Assembly (NCBI RefSeq): GCF_002259645.1 | Contig: NZ_MWWV01000004.1 | Location: 248,001-312,000, forward strand | DNA from: Bifidobacterium tissieri | Lineage (GTDB): Bacteria > Actinomycetota > Actinomycetes > Actinomycetales > Bifidobacteriaceae | DNA: 64,000 bases | Reading direction: 5' to 3' | Part shown: one piece after another, positions 1 to 9,397 of the stretch | Layout of the letters: the number at the start of each line of letters is the position of its first letter | Numbering within the stretch: position 1 is the stretch's first letter | Translations under genes and position numbers: made by a program | The notes under the pieces: generated by a model | Database searches by the model: none | The model's input: the letters and a program-made list of their open reading frames with translations, nothing else | What the model was told of the DNA's origin: nothing

Positions 1-626
1 TCGTACAGCAGGTCGTTCATCGCGGTTTCGTTGAAACCATTGGCCTTGGCCGTGCTGTTGACGATCTGGAAGCCCGCCTGCGCATCGCCGCCTCCGAGCG
101 TCTTGACCAGCGTGTTGGTGGCCTGATTCGAGCTGACGGTGATCATCTGGGTGAGCAGTTCGTCGATATTGGGGGTTTCGGTCAGCTTGCCCTGACTGAT
201 CTGATCGTAGACGGCGAGCATCACATACAGTTTGATCACCGAAGCGCTGGGCTGCTGATGGTCGTTGATTGAGATGGCCGCTCCGGTGGTCATATCCTCC
301 ACGTACAGAGACCAGGTGCCGGAGTATCCGCCAAGCTGCTGTTCGAGCGCGGTTTTCATCGTGTCGAGTTGCGTCTGCTTGGCCTGTTTGGCGACATCCG
401 TCGGGTTTTCACTGGGTGTGGAGGTTGCGGAATCGGTGGGTGACGACTGTTTTTCGGCTTCGGACGAGGCACTGGCCGATGCGTCCGGCACGGTCTTGAC
501 GATCAGACGCGTGGATGCCGCGAAGGCGAGTCCGACCACGACGAGGACGGTGATCAGCGCGACCGCAATGATCCGGAACGGATGATGGATCGTGGGATTG
601 GCACGGACGTGTTTTCCCACGGTCAC
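1..626 (-). CDS. Class A beta-lactamase-like serine hydrolase, 3' end cut by window edge
   Basis: The minus strand reads without a stop from a GTG at 626 to the window edge (about 208 residues). A basic N-terminus is followed by one membrane segment (residues ~15-37), a Ser/Thr/Glu-rich linker and a penicillin-recognising fold. The SxxK motif is visible in PSASVIKLY, and a SxN motif in TVSSNQATNT matches the SDN loop; the KTG region would lie beyond the edge. The GTG overlaps the stop of the upstream zinc-ribbon gene (GTGA at 623-626), so the two are probably co-translated. It is a membrane-anchored extracellular hydrolase of the PF13354 type. In bifidobacteria such proteins are more likely envelope enzymes than drug-resistance genes (inference). 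Confidence 0.85.
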   Translation of the reverse strand, partial: MTVGKHVRANPTIHHPFRIIAVALITVLVVVGLAFAASTRLIVKTVPDASASASSEAEKQSSPTDSATSTPSENPTDVAKQAKQTQLDTMKTALEQQLGGYSGTWSLYVEDMTTGAAISINDHQQPSASVIKLYVMLAVYDQISQGKLTETPNIDELLTQMITVSSNQATNTLVKTLGGGDAQAGFQIVNSTAKANGFNETAMNDLLY

Positions 627-1663
627 TTCACCTCGGCGGCGACTTCGGCAAGGATGTCACTGGTCAGCGCTGCCGCACGATCCTTGCCCATGTTCTGGGT
701 GAGCACGGCCACGGCGACGTCCGTCTTACCGGTCTTCATCACGATGAAGAAGTTGTATGAGTTCTTGATGCCCTGTCCGCGATGGCCGTTGAGCGTGGTG
801 CCGGATGGCGCGTTCACCCCTTCGCTTGCCAGATCGAAGGACATCAGGTCGGTGCCTCCGGCCTTGGCTGTGGCGGCGAGCATCTTGGTTGCGTCGGATG
901 CGGACGTGTAGTTCTCGTATCCGGAGTTGGATGCGGCCACATCGCCGAACATGCGCTGGAAGTCGGTGTTGCCGTAGCCGGCACCGGACGCCCAGCCGTT
1001 CAGGGCCGATAGTCCGCCAAGATCACCGATGGCGGTATTGCCATCGTCGTTGCTCATGGTGCGCATCATGGATTCGGCGGAGGACATCGCGGATGCGTTA
1101 CCGGCATCCTTCGCGGACAGATACACGGGAAGATAGAATCCGGCGGCCACGAACTTGGAGTTGGCCTGCTGCGAATCGAATTCGTCGCCGTCCTCTACCG
1201 GCCGCACGCTGACCGCCGCGTCGGTGGAGGAATAGGAGTTCACGATGGACTGCAGCTTGTCCGCATCCAAATCGGTTGCTGGCGTACCACTGACAGTTGG
1301 CGTTGCCGTTGGAGCCTGCGTCTGCAGCGCAGTCTCACTTGGCTGGGGGGATGCCACGTTGCCGTCCATGATTCTGAGTACCTCGTAGGCGACGCCGCCG
1401 GTCACGACGAGGGCGGCCACGACCGCGGCGATGATGATCGGAACTATTGCGTTCGTCTTCTTCGGCTGGGTCCCAGCTGTCTGAGCCCCGGTCGGCTGGG
1501 TCCCGGTCATTGAAGGTTCCGGAACCGGCTGGTTCGGCATGGTCTGAGTGGGTGACTCCGACGTTGAGCCGGCGTCATCCGGCGGCACCGGTGCCCCGCA
1601 ATTTGAGCAGAACAGCGCATCCGGTTCCAGTGCAGCACCGCAATGTGTACAAATCTTTGTCAT
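623..1663 (-). CDS. Zinc-ribbon membrane protein with degenerate beta-lactamase-like domain
   Basis: 346 residues. Residues 5-23 form a CxxC...CxxC zinc ribbon (CTHCGAALEPDALFCSNCG). A Pro/Thr/Gln-rich linker, one membrane helix (~72-95) and an extracellular domain follow. That domain can be aligned by eye with the downstream hydrolase: NSKFVAAGFYLPVYL falls where the neighbour has PSASVIKLYVMLAVYD, and MRTMSNDDGNTA where it has MITVSSNQATNT. The catalytic Ser and Lys of SxxK are both missing, so it is probably a non-catalytic paralogue acting as a sensor or partner (inference). A KTG tripeptide near residue 310 sits in the last strand region and need not be functional. The ATG at 1663 has AGGGAAGG upstream. 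It overlaps the hydrolase gene by 4 bases. Confidence 0.8.
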   Translation of the reverse strand: MTKICTHCGAALEPDALFCSNCGAPVPPDDAGSTSESPTQTMPNQPVPEPSMTGTQPTGAQTAGTQPKKTNAIVPIIIAAVVAALVVTGGVAYEVLRIMDGNVASPQPSETALQTQAPTATPTVSGTPATDLDADKLQSIVNSYSSTDAAVSVRPVEDGDEFDSQQANSKFVAAGFYLPVYLSAKDAGNASAMSSAESMMRTMSNDDGNTAIGDLGGLSALNGWASGAGYGNTDFQRMFGDVAASNSGYENYTSASDATKMLAATAKAGGTDLMSFDLASEGVNAPSGTTLNGHRGQGIKNSYNFFIVMKTGKTDVAVAVLTQNMGKDRAAALTSDILAEVAAEVK

Positions 1664-1823
1664 GCCAAACGCCCTTCCCTGAACTACCTCTATATCAGCT
1701 CTTCTGAGCGAACATTCTAATCATGAGTCGGCATCGCCTGCCGACTGTGTCCCGGCGATCTCCGATACGGGTGCGGTAGGATGCAGACAGCATGAACCGC
1801 GATTCCAAGGAGCTGGTCACTGC

Positions 1824-3305
1824 ATGATGCTCGCCGATCCACCTCATCTTGAAGGCTACGATTTCATCCGCACGCTGGGTTCCGGCGGCACGGCCACTGT
1901 GTTCCTGTACCGCCAGCGGGTGCCGAACCGTCAGGTGGCGATCAAGGTGGGCAACCGTCCGATCACGGACGCCGGTGTGCGACGCCGATTCCACGATGAG
2001 GCTGATTTCATGGCCAGGCTTTCCGAGCACCCGTTCATCGTGACCATCTATAACGCTGGCATCACCGCCGACGGCCGTGGCTACATGGTGTTGGAATATG
2101 CGAGTGCCGGTAGCTGCCGGGATCTGATGAAGCGCCGTCAGCTGTCCGTCGATGAGGTGTTGTCCTGCGGCATCAATGTGGCGAGCGCGTTGTATGCCGC
2201 CCATCGTCAGGGCATCATCCACCGCGATCTGAAGCCCGCCAACATCCTCATCTCCGCGCAGGGGCTTCCGTTGCTTGCGGACTTCGGCATCTCGGCCAAC
2301 GTCTACGCCACCGGCGTGATGGGGTTTTCGATTCCGTGGGCGGCACCCGAAGTACTGCTTGGCAGATCGTCCGGCTCGGAGGCGGCCGATATCTATTCCC
2401 TTGCCGCCACGCTGTTCGCGCTGCTCGTGGGGCGTTCCCCGTTCGAGTACGGCTATGAGGTCCATGATCGCAATGAGCTGGCCCAGATGATCGTCAACGC
2501 GGATCTGCCGCGCATCCGACGTGCGGACGTGCCCAAGGGGTTCGAGGATGTGCTGCGCAAGGCGATGGCCAAGGATCCGGACGACCGGTATTATTCGGCG
2601 CTGGAGTTCGCACGGGACATGCAGCGCGTGCAGATGCGCGAGTATGGGCATCAGACGCCGGTGACGGTGGAGGAGGTGCCGCAGTTTCCTCCGCAGCGGG
2701 TCGGTGACCGGTCCGGAAGCGACACGTCGCAGAAGGCCCCTGGCGGTGGTTTCGGTTCCGTGCCGCAGACCGCACCGGAGCGGCATGGCCGGCGCAGGAT
2801 CGTGCTGGCGTCTGGTGCGGCGATTGCGGCGATCGTTGCGATTGTGCTGTTCATCACGCTGGTGTTGCCGAATGTCGACGCCGTATCGGGAGGGCGTGCC
2901 GCTCCGACCGCCGGCGGTGGCATATCGTCGTTGGGTGGATCGTCCCGGTCGCCATCGCCCGACGATTCTTCCTCCGATGGTTCGTCCGATGCGAACGGCA
3001 CGGATGACGCTGACGGTCAGTCGTCGGAGACGGTTCCCTCCCCTACCGGCCTGAGCGGATCATATACCGGCACGTCGGTCACCTTCACTTGGACGAATCC
3101 GGATCCGCGGGACGGCGACCGGTATTCGTGGACTCGCATCACCGGCGATGCGGGAGATCAGGAGGCAAAGGCCACGCTCACGGATTCCACCACGCTGCGT
3201 CTGGAGAATGTGACCGACGATCAGACATGCGTTCAGGTGAGCATCGTGCGGCAGGACCGTCGGATGTCGCAATCTCCGGCCACCGCATGCGCAGTACGTC
3301 GATGA
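1824..3305 (+). CDS. pkb2: Membrane Ser/Thr protein kinase with extracellular FN3-like domain (Pkb2 type)
   Basis: 493 residues. An intact Hanks-type kinase domain fills residues ~10-270: glycine loop GSGGTATVF, Lys in VAIKV (~41), catalytic HRDLKPAN (H133-D135), DFG (D153) and APE (WAAPEVL). A linker, one membrane helix (~325-347), a Ser/Asp-rich stretch and an FN3-like beta domain (~405-493) follow. No PASTA repeats are present, so it is not a PknB-type peptidoglycan sensor. It is the first gene of the run through the PP2C phosphatase and matches the kinase of the published bifidobacterial PFNA cluster. The ATG at 1824 has AAGGAG about 11 bases upstream; a second ATG follows directly. Confidence 0.93.
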   Translation: MMLADPPHLEGYDFIRTLGSGGTATVFLYRQRVPNRQVAIKVGNRPITDAGVRRRFHDEADFMARLSEHPFIVTIYNAGITADGRGYMVLEYASAGSCRDLMKRRQLSVDEVLSCGINVASALYAAHRQGIIHRDLKPANILISAQGLPLLADFGISANVYATGVMGFSIPWAAPEVLLGRSSGSEAADIYSLAATLFALLVGRSPFEYGYEVHDRNELAQMIVNADLPRIRRADVPKGFEDVLRKAMAKDPDDRYYSALEFARDMQRVQMREYGHQTPVTVEEVPQFPPQRVGDRSGSDTSQKAPGGGFGSVPQTAPERHGRRRIVLASGAAIAAIVAIVLFITLVLPNVDAVSGGRAAPTAGGGISSLGGSSRSPSPDDSSSDGSSDANGTDDADGQSSETVPSPTGLSGSYTGTSVTFTWTNPDPRDGDRYSWTRITGDAGDQEAKATLTDSTTLRLENVTDDQTCVQVSIVRQDRRMSQSPATACAVRR

Positions 3306-3452
3306 TCAGGGAATGGCGGCGTGACGACGTTGTGCTGACGGTAGTCGGGTAGTGTGCAGGACGGGGGCGGACGGGTGTTCGCCCCCAGTGATTCGGCCTA
3401 TCATGGCTCATATGATTCCGGCCAACCGGCCGGTAACGGAACAGGGGGTGCC

Positions 3453-6400
3453 ATGGGTCGCGAGAATCGGTCGACCGCACATTCGACGTTACGAGGGGTT
3501 CGTCGTCGTGGTCCGCTCGCGCCGTTTCTTCGCAATCGGTGGCTGGCTCCGCTGATCGGCCTGCTGCTGGTCATCGGCATCGTCGTGGGTGCGATCATCG
3601 TCGAATCGATCACCCGCCGTCATGTCCAGCTGGACGATGGCACGGTATGGGTCACGTCGATCAGCAATCAGAAGGCCGCACGATTCAATGTCCGTCTCAA
3701 GGAGGCCGACGCATCGGTCTCCTCATCCGCCGCCAGCTTCGACGTGGGACAGTCGGGTTCCGACACGGTGCTCACCGAAGACTCTCAGGCGCTGCAGATC
3801 ATGGCATCCACCGTCGCCGTGGATGGGCACACCGATCTGCGCGCCGATACACAGACCATGGTGGCCGGCTCCACCGTCGCGTTTCTCAATACCAAGACCG
3901 GCAATGTCTGGGTCGGGGATGCGGGCAAGGTCGACGCCGTGACCCCTACCACCGGCAGTCCTGTCATGAAACTCGGTTCGGGCGGCCGGATCGCCGTGGA
4001 CCATCGTGGCGTGGTCTATGGATACCGTCCCGCCGATGCCATGGTGCTGGTACTCGACGATCCTCGTGGATCAGTCCGCGAATGGGGCTCGCTCAATGAT
4101 GGCAAACGACTGAACGCCGATGATTTCACCGTGGTCTCGGATACCCCGGTGGTCGCCTCGGACACCACGCTGATCACGCCCAAGGGCAAGGCGAAGCTGC
4201 CGATCACAGGCAAGGTGACACTGCAGGATCCCCCGACGGACGACGCCCAGCGCGATTGGGTGGCGGCTGCCTCGACCACCGGCCTAGTTCTGGTGGATCT
4301 CAACCGGCCGACGGTCGATCCCACCACGCTGGCGGCCGGCGGCCAGGGCGAGGCGGCCCGGCCCGTATCGTCCGGCGGATGCGTGTGGGCGGCGTGGAGT
4401 CGTAACGCCGACAACTTCCTCAAGACGTGCGATGTGAACGGCGGGGACGCCTCGGGTAAGGACGCACGATTCGTCACGCTCAAGGAGATCGACGCCACCT
4501 CACAGCTCCGGTTCCGCACGAACCACCGTCTGGTGGTGCTCAACGACATGACGGACGGCAAGGTGTGGAATCCGGACGATTCCACGAACGCGATCAAACT
4601 GCAGTGGGATCAGATCAGGTCGGAAAACCCCACTACCAGCCGGGAGAGCCAGAACACCGCCGACAATCACCGCGACTTCGCCCAGACATGCTCGGCGGCA
4701 TCGGGGTCGATCAGGGCGGTGGACGACACGTTCGGCGCTCGCGCCGGGGGCGAGCAGATCCTCGACGTGCTGCGCAACGACGAGCAGACCGACTGTTCGG
4801 TGCTCCATATCGAAAAGGTCGAATCCCCGGGCGGCGGCGTGAGCGTCGCGCCGGTCTACGACGGACGGTATCTGCAGCTCGACGCCACACAGGCGGGCAC
4901 CGGAACCGTACGGTTCTCGTATTCGATCTCCGACGGTCACGGTCAGTCGTCCTCGGCCACCGTGACGTTGAACATCACGTCCGCCGACGGCGATCATGCG
5001 CCCGCGCAGACCGACGTGTCCCCTGAGTATCAGGTGGAACAGGGTGCCACGTATACGGCGAACGCCCTGGCCAGTTTCTCGGACGATGATGGCGATCCGA
5101 TGACGCTGGTGTCGGCGAATCCCACGAACTCCGAGCAGGTGATGGTCTCCACACGACCGGACGGACAGCTCGTGTTCAACACCGGCTCGCAGACCACGGG
5201 ACGCGTGGCCGTGAACGTGACCGTATCCGACGGCGAGCAGACCGGAACCGGAACCGTCTACTTCTCCATCCGTCCGGCCAACACGCTCTCCCCCGTAATC
5301 GACCCGGTGGTCAAGCAGACCCAGCCGGGGACCAGCACCACGGTGGATCTCAAGCCCTACGTGCACGGCAATTCCACGCAGCCGGTGCAGCTCGGCTCGG
5401 TCTCCCAGCCCGACGGGGCTACGGCGACCGCCAACGCGGAGACCATGTCGTTCACGTTCACCGCCGCCAACCCCGGCACCTATTACGTGCCCTACAGCAT
5501 TCTGCAGGGATCGAAGCAGTCCACGGGTCTGGCACGCGTCGAGGTCGCCAAGGCCAGCGGTGATTCGGCGAAGCCCGTCGCCACCAACGATGTGGCGCTG
5601 CTTGGCGACGGCAACACCGCGATCGTGGAGCCGTTGTCCAATGACGTGGATCCTCTCGGTGGCGTACTCGCCGTCACCTCGGTGAGCGTGGACCCCGCCA
5701 CCGGCATCAAGGCGGGGATCGTCGGCAACAAGCGCGTGTATCTGACGGCACGGCAGACGCCAGACAAGCCGGTATCGGTCTCCTATACGGTGGCCAACGC
5801 GCAGGGCACTTCCGAGGGGCGCATCGTACTGCAGCCGCCGGCGTCGGCCAGCCAATCGTCGGCACCCAAGGCCGGCAACATCAACGCCCAGGTGCGTACC
5901 GGAGGCATCGTGACGGTCGACGTGATGAACCATGTGACCGCGGCTGGAACCGTTACACTCGACACCGATCTGACCTATGACCGACAGACGCTCCCCGGTC
6001 TCGTCTTCGTCTCCGGAGACACCGTCCGTTATCAGGCCGGCGATCAGGAGGGATCGTTCCCCGTCACCTATACGGTGCGCGATTCCCTTGGCAATACGGC
6101 GTCCGGCACGATCACCTTCGCCGTGCATGCCTCGGACGCCGAAGGCAAGTCGGCCCCCACACCGGCCGATGTGACCGCGCAGGTGGCCGCCGGAGACAAG
6201 GTGCGCATCCCGATCGACCTGACCGGCATCGACGTGGATGGCGACGGCGACACGCTGAACGGACTGGGCAACACCGTTCCCTCGCTCGGCCGTGTGACCG
6301 AAGTGGGTGCCGACTATCTGATCTACGAGGCGTATGCGGATTCGTCAGGCACCGACACGTTCACCTACGCCGTGGAGGACTGGACCGGGCAGCGCGCCCA

Positions 6401-9386
6401 GGCGCAGATCCGTGTGGGCGTGTTCCGCGGCGGTTCCGATTCCGGAGTGTTCGCCCGCGACGACACGATCGCCGTGCGACCGGGGACCAAGGTCGACGTT
6501 CCGGTACTACTCAACGACATCTCCGGCGACGACGAGAACCTGACGCTGGACAAACAGCTCAGCGTGCAGGGTCTGGATTCGGCCACGGTCAAGGACGACA
6601 TGGTGGAGTTCACGGCACCCGACTCCCCCGGCACCGCCTACGTGATGTACACGGCCCGGACCAAGGCCGGACTGACGGACACCGCCACGTTGAGTGTGAC
6701 CGTGGCCGCCGACGCGCCGATATCGCCGCCCACCGCCTACGACTATAAGGTGCCCGCCAGCGCCACGGTGGACAAGCGGACCGTGGACGTGGACGTGCGC
6801 GACTGGATCGCGAACCCGTCGGGCAGTGTGGACGATCTCGAGGTGAACGTGGATGCGAGCGCCTCGGACCATGCCCGGCGCAAAGGCGGCACCTCGTCCA
6901 CGACGATCTCGGTGGATCTGACCGATGCCGCCCGGGCCGTGCCGTACACGGTGACCAATACGCGATACCATGTGACATCCACCGCGTTCATTCAGGTGCC
7001 CGCCTATGGCGTGTTCCCGCCGACGTTGCGTCCGAAGGCACCGGATCTTACGGTGCGAGCGGGTGAGACGATCGATATTCCCATCGCCGACCATGTGCGC
7101 GTGGGCGCGGGCAAGACGGCGCTGATCGCGTCGAAGGACTCGGTGAGCGCCACCAAATCGGATGGCGGCAACATGTATGTGAACGAGACGACGTTGCGGT
7201 TCACCGCGGCCAGGGACTATTCCGGTCCTGCGTCGATCACGTTCACCGCGGTGGACGGTCGCAAAAGCAAGGGGACGATCGTGAACTCCGCCGTGCTGAC
7301 CCTGCCGATCACGGTCGTGGGCAAGGATGCGCCTGCCCCCACGTTCTCCTCACCCACGGTGGATGTGGTCCCCGGCGAGGATGCGAAGACGATCTCCCTG
7401 TCCGCGTTCACCAAGGCACCGGACGGTTCCGACGCGTCGTCGTACGCGTACTCGTCGTCGGGACTGTCCACGCCGGTGAGCGCCACCGTGGCGAAGAACG
7501 GCGAACTCACCGTGAGCGCGCCGACGGACGCCAAGCCCGGCACCACGGTGAACCTGCCGTTGACGATCGACTACGGTTCCGGTCAGGTCAAGACCGGCGT
7601 GACATTGCGAGTGACGCAGACCGATCGTCCGATGGCCCGTGTTCCCGATGTCTCGGTGAAGGTCAAGGCCGGGGAGACGCAGCAGGTGAATGTGCTGCGG
7701 GATGCCTACAACCCGTTCCCGGACACCCCGTTGAAGCTGGTGGGCGCTTCGAGTGAGGGGTCCCACGTCTCGGTGAAGTATGCACAGGATGGCATGGTGT
7801 CGATCATCGCAGCGCAGGATGCGCCGGCATCCACGAACCGGGTGGTGGTCACCGCCGAGGACGGCACCGGCGACACTTCACGCAGGGTGAGCGCCACGAT
7901 CACGGTATCGGTGGTGGGCCTGCCGGATGCGCCGTTGCTGTCCCCGATCACGGATCTGCCTTCGGATGGCACCGTGAGCCTGTCGTGGACGCCGGGGTCG
8001 GCGAACGGCAGTCCGATCGTCGAATATCAGGTGGAGTATGACGGCGGTTCCGTCTCATGCGGTACGAACACGTCATGCCGGGTCACCGGATTGGAGAACG
8101 GCCGCGAATACTCGTTCACCGTGCGCGCACGCAACGAGGTGGGATGGTCCAAGCCGTCGAACACGGTGAAGGCGACGCCGGATCGCGTGCCAGCGGCACC
8201 GGGCGGGGTGACCGTGACCGGCGGCTATCATGCGGTGACGGTGAACTGGTCCGCGCCGGGGGCAGATGGCGGCGTACCCGAATCGTATACGGTGACGATC
8301 AACGGTGCCGGAGGGACGCAAACGCAGACCGTGTCCGGCACGTCCGCCACGTTCTCCGTGGACAACAATGCCGGCGGTGCGGCGTTCTCCGCCACGGTGA
8401 AGGCGCACAACCGCGCCGGCGACGGTCCGGAGGCGATGAGCGGCCAGCCCGGCACGCCGTGGGGTGACATCGACCCGCCGTCGCTGACCCTGGAGCAGTC
8501 CGGGGATACGATCCGCGGCACGATCGGCGAAATCAACGATCATGGCGCGGGTTGTGCGAGCGTGACGGTCAGCCGTGGCGGACCTGTTTCGTGCACGGAG
8601 CGCTCATTCAGTTTCACGATCGACAAATCCGAATACTTCAAGGACGTGTCGGTGTCGGTTACGGTCACGCCGTCGCGTGAGGGCACGCATGGTGCCACGG
8701 TCTCGCAGACCATCGTTCCGCAGACCGAAGTGGCCCGACCCGACCTGCAGGTGAGCGCCAACGGCAGTACATGCACGGCCACGTGGAAGGCCAACGGCCT
8801 GTTCGACAGCGTCTCGGTACGGTTCGGCGACAAGTCGAGCAGTGACGCGAACGGATCGCTGAACGTCGATCTGAGCCCATGGACGAGCTGCCCGACGGCC
8901 ACGGCCACGCAGTCGCTGAACGGTCACGCCGGTCAGACGGTGACCGCGGGCGAACCCACCGGATACGTGTACAAGGTGGCTCCCACGATTGACACGAATG
9001 GCTTCTGGCTGGAATGGGATGGTGCCGACCGCAACCATCTGGTGGTGCGCAACACGAACGGTTCGGCGGTGAACACCTACGGCAAGGAGCCGGTGGTCGA
9101 GCTGAGCGTGGACGGCGCGGCCGTGCCGAACGCCTCGGTGACCGACGGCACGGTGATCGACCTGTCGCAGATGAACGCTCCCGCGGACCCGTCCAAGTGG
9201 CGGCTCAAGGTGTCGCTCAAGGGCGAGGATGCGTCGTTGAACGCCGACTCCGGCGATCAGACCATTCGCGGAATCCGTCCCACCGCATCGACGGCCTCGT
9301 ATCTGACCGATGACGGACGATTCGTCACGCAACCGACCACGACCCCGACGGCGGCCTATCTGGTACGCTTCCGGATGTCCTCATGA
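3453..9386 (+). CDS. fn3: Giant membrane-anchored Ig-like/FN3 surface protein (PFNA Fn3)
   Basis: About 1977 residues. Cytoplasmic basic N-terminus, one membrane helix (~31-54), then a region of short repeats with beta-propeller-like WV/GD motifs (~55-380). A long array of cadherin/Ig-like beta modules follows (recurring DDxxG, NDxD and VTYTVxDxxG patterns). Two canonical fibronectin type III domains lie at ~1489-1670, then a final beta-rich tail. It has no LPXTG motif, so it is held by the N-terminal helix. The reading frame opens at a GTG at 3354, but the ATG at 3453 has AGGGGG just upstream and places basic residues directly before the helix. Its stop overlaps the next open frame. Published work on bifidobacterial FN3 proteins proposes host cytokine binding; nothing in this sequence proves that. 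Confidence 0.92.
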   Translation: MGRENRSTAHSTLRGVRRRGPLAPFLRNRWLAPLIGLLLVIGIVVGAIIVESITRRHVQLDDGTVWVTSISNQKAARFNVRLKEADASVSSSAASFDVGQSGSDTVLTEDSQALQIMASTVAVDGHTDLRADTQTMVAGSTVAFLNTKTGNVWVGDAGKVDAVTPTTGSPVMKLGSGGRIAVDHRGVVYGYRPADAMVLVLDDPRGSVREWGSLNDGKRLNADDFTVVSDTPVVASDTTLITPKGKAKLPITGKVTLQDPPTDDAQRDWVAAASTTGLVLVDLNRPTVDPTTLAAGGQGEAARPVSSGGCVWAAWSRNADNFLKTCDVNGGDASGKDARFVTLKEIDATSQLRFRTNHRLVVLNDMTDGKVWNPDDSTNAIKLQWDQIRSENPTTSRESQNTADNHRDFAQTCSAASGSIRAVDDTFGARAGGEQILDVLRNDEQTDCSVLHIEKVESPGGGVSVAPVYDGRYLQLDATQAGTGTVRFSYSISDGHGQSSSATVTLNITSADGDHAPAQTDVSPEYQVEQGATYTANALASFSDDDGDPMTLVSANPTNSEQVMVSTRPDGQLVFNTGSQTTGRVAVNVTVSDGEQTGTGTVYFSIRPANTLSPVIDPVVKQTQPGTSTTVDLKPYVHGNSTQPVQLGSVSQPDGATATANAETMSFTFTAANPGTYYVPYSILQGSKQSTGLARVEVAKASGDSAKPVATNDVALLGDGNTAIVEPLSNDVDPLGGVLAVTSVSVDPATGIKAGIVGNKRVYLTARQTPDKPVSVSYTVANAQGTSEGRIVLQPPASASQSSAPKAGNINAQVRTGGIVTVDVMNHVTAAGTVTLDTDLTYDRQTLPGLVFVSGDTVRYQAGDQEGSFPVTYTVRDSLGNTASGTITFAVHASDAEGKSAPTPADVTAQVAAGDKVRIPIDLTGIDVDGDGDTLNGLGNTVPSLGRVTEVGADYLIYEAYADSSGTDTFTYAVEDWTGQRAQAQIRVGVFRGGSDSGVFARDDTIAVRPGTKVDVPVLLNDISGDDENLTLDKQLSVQGLDSATVKDDMVEFTAPDSPGTAYVMYTARTKAGLTDTATLSVTVAADAPISPPTAYDYKVPASATVDKRTVDVDVRDWIANPSGSVDDLEVNVDASASDHARRKGGTSSTTISVDLTDAARAVPYTVTNTRYHVTSTAFIQVPAYGVFPPTLRPKAPDLTVRAGETIDIPIADHVRVGAGKTALIASKDSVSATKSDGGNMYVNETTLRFTAARDYSGPASITFTAVDGRKSKGTIVNSAVLTLPITVVGKDAPAPTFSSPTVDVVPGEDAKTISLSAFTKAPDGSDASSYAYSSSGLSTPVSATVAKNGELTVSAPTDAKPGTTVNLPLTIDYGSGQVKTGVTLRVTQTDRPMARVPDVSVKVKAGETQQVNVLRDAYNPFPDTPLKLVGASSEGSHVSVKYAQDGMVSIIAAQDAPASTNRVVVTAEDGTGDTSRRVSATITVSVVGLPDAPLLSPITDLPSDGTVSLSWTPGSANGSPIVEYQVEYDGGSVSCGTNTSCRVTGLENGREYSFTVRARNEVGWSKPSNTVKATPDRVPAAPGGVTVTGGYHAVTVNWSAPGADGGVPESYTVTINGAGGTQTQTVSGTSATFSVDNNAGGAAFSATVKAHNRAGDGPEAMSGQPGTPWGDIDPPSLTLEQSGDTIRGTIGEINDHGAGCASVTVSRGGPVSCTERSFSFTIDKSEYFKDVSVSVTVTPSREGTHGATVSQTIVPQTEVARPDLQVSANGSTCTATWKANGLFDSVSVRFGDKSSSDANGSLNVDLSPWTSCPTATATQSLNGHAGQTVTAGEPTGYVYKVAPTIDTNGFWLEWDGADRNHLVVRNTNGSAVNTYGKEPVVELSVDGAAVPNASVTDGTVIDLSQMNAPADPSKWRLKVSLKGEDASLNADSGDQTIRGIRPTASTASYLTDDGRFVTQPTTTPTAAYLVRFRMSS

Positions 9387-9397
9387 AGGAGCACGAC

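Noticed and set aside
4500-6128. 542-residue minus-strand frame inside fn3
   Set aside because: Arg/His/Gly-rich shadow; the plus-strand Ig-like modules are clearly coding.
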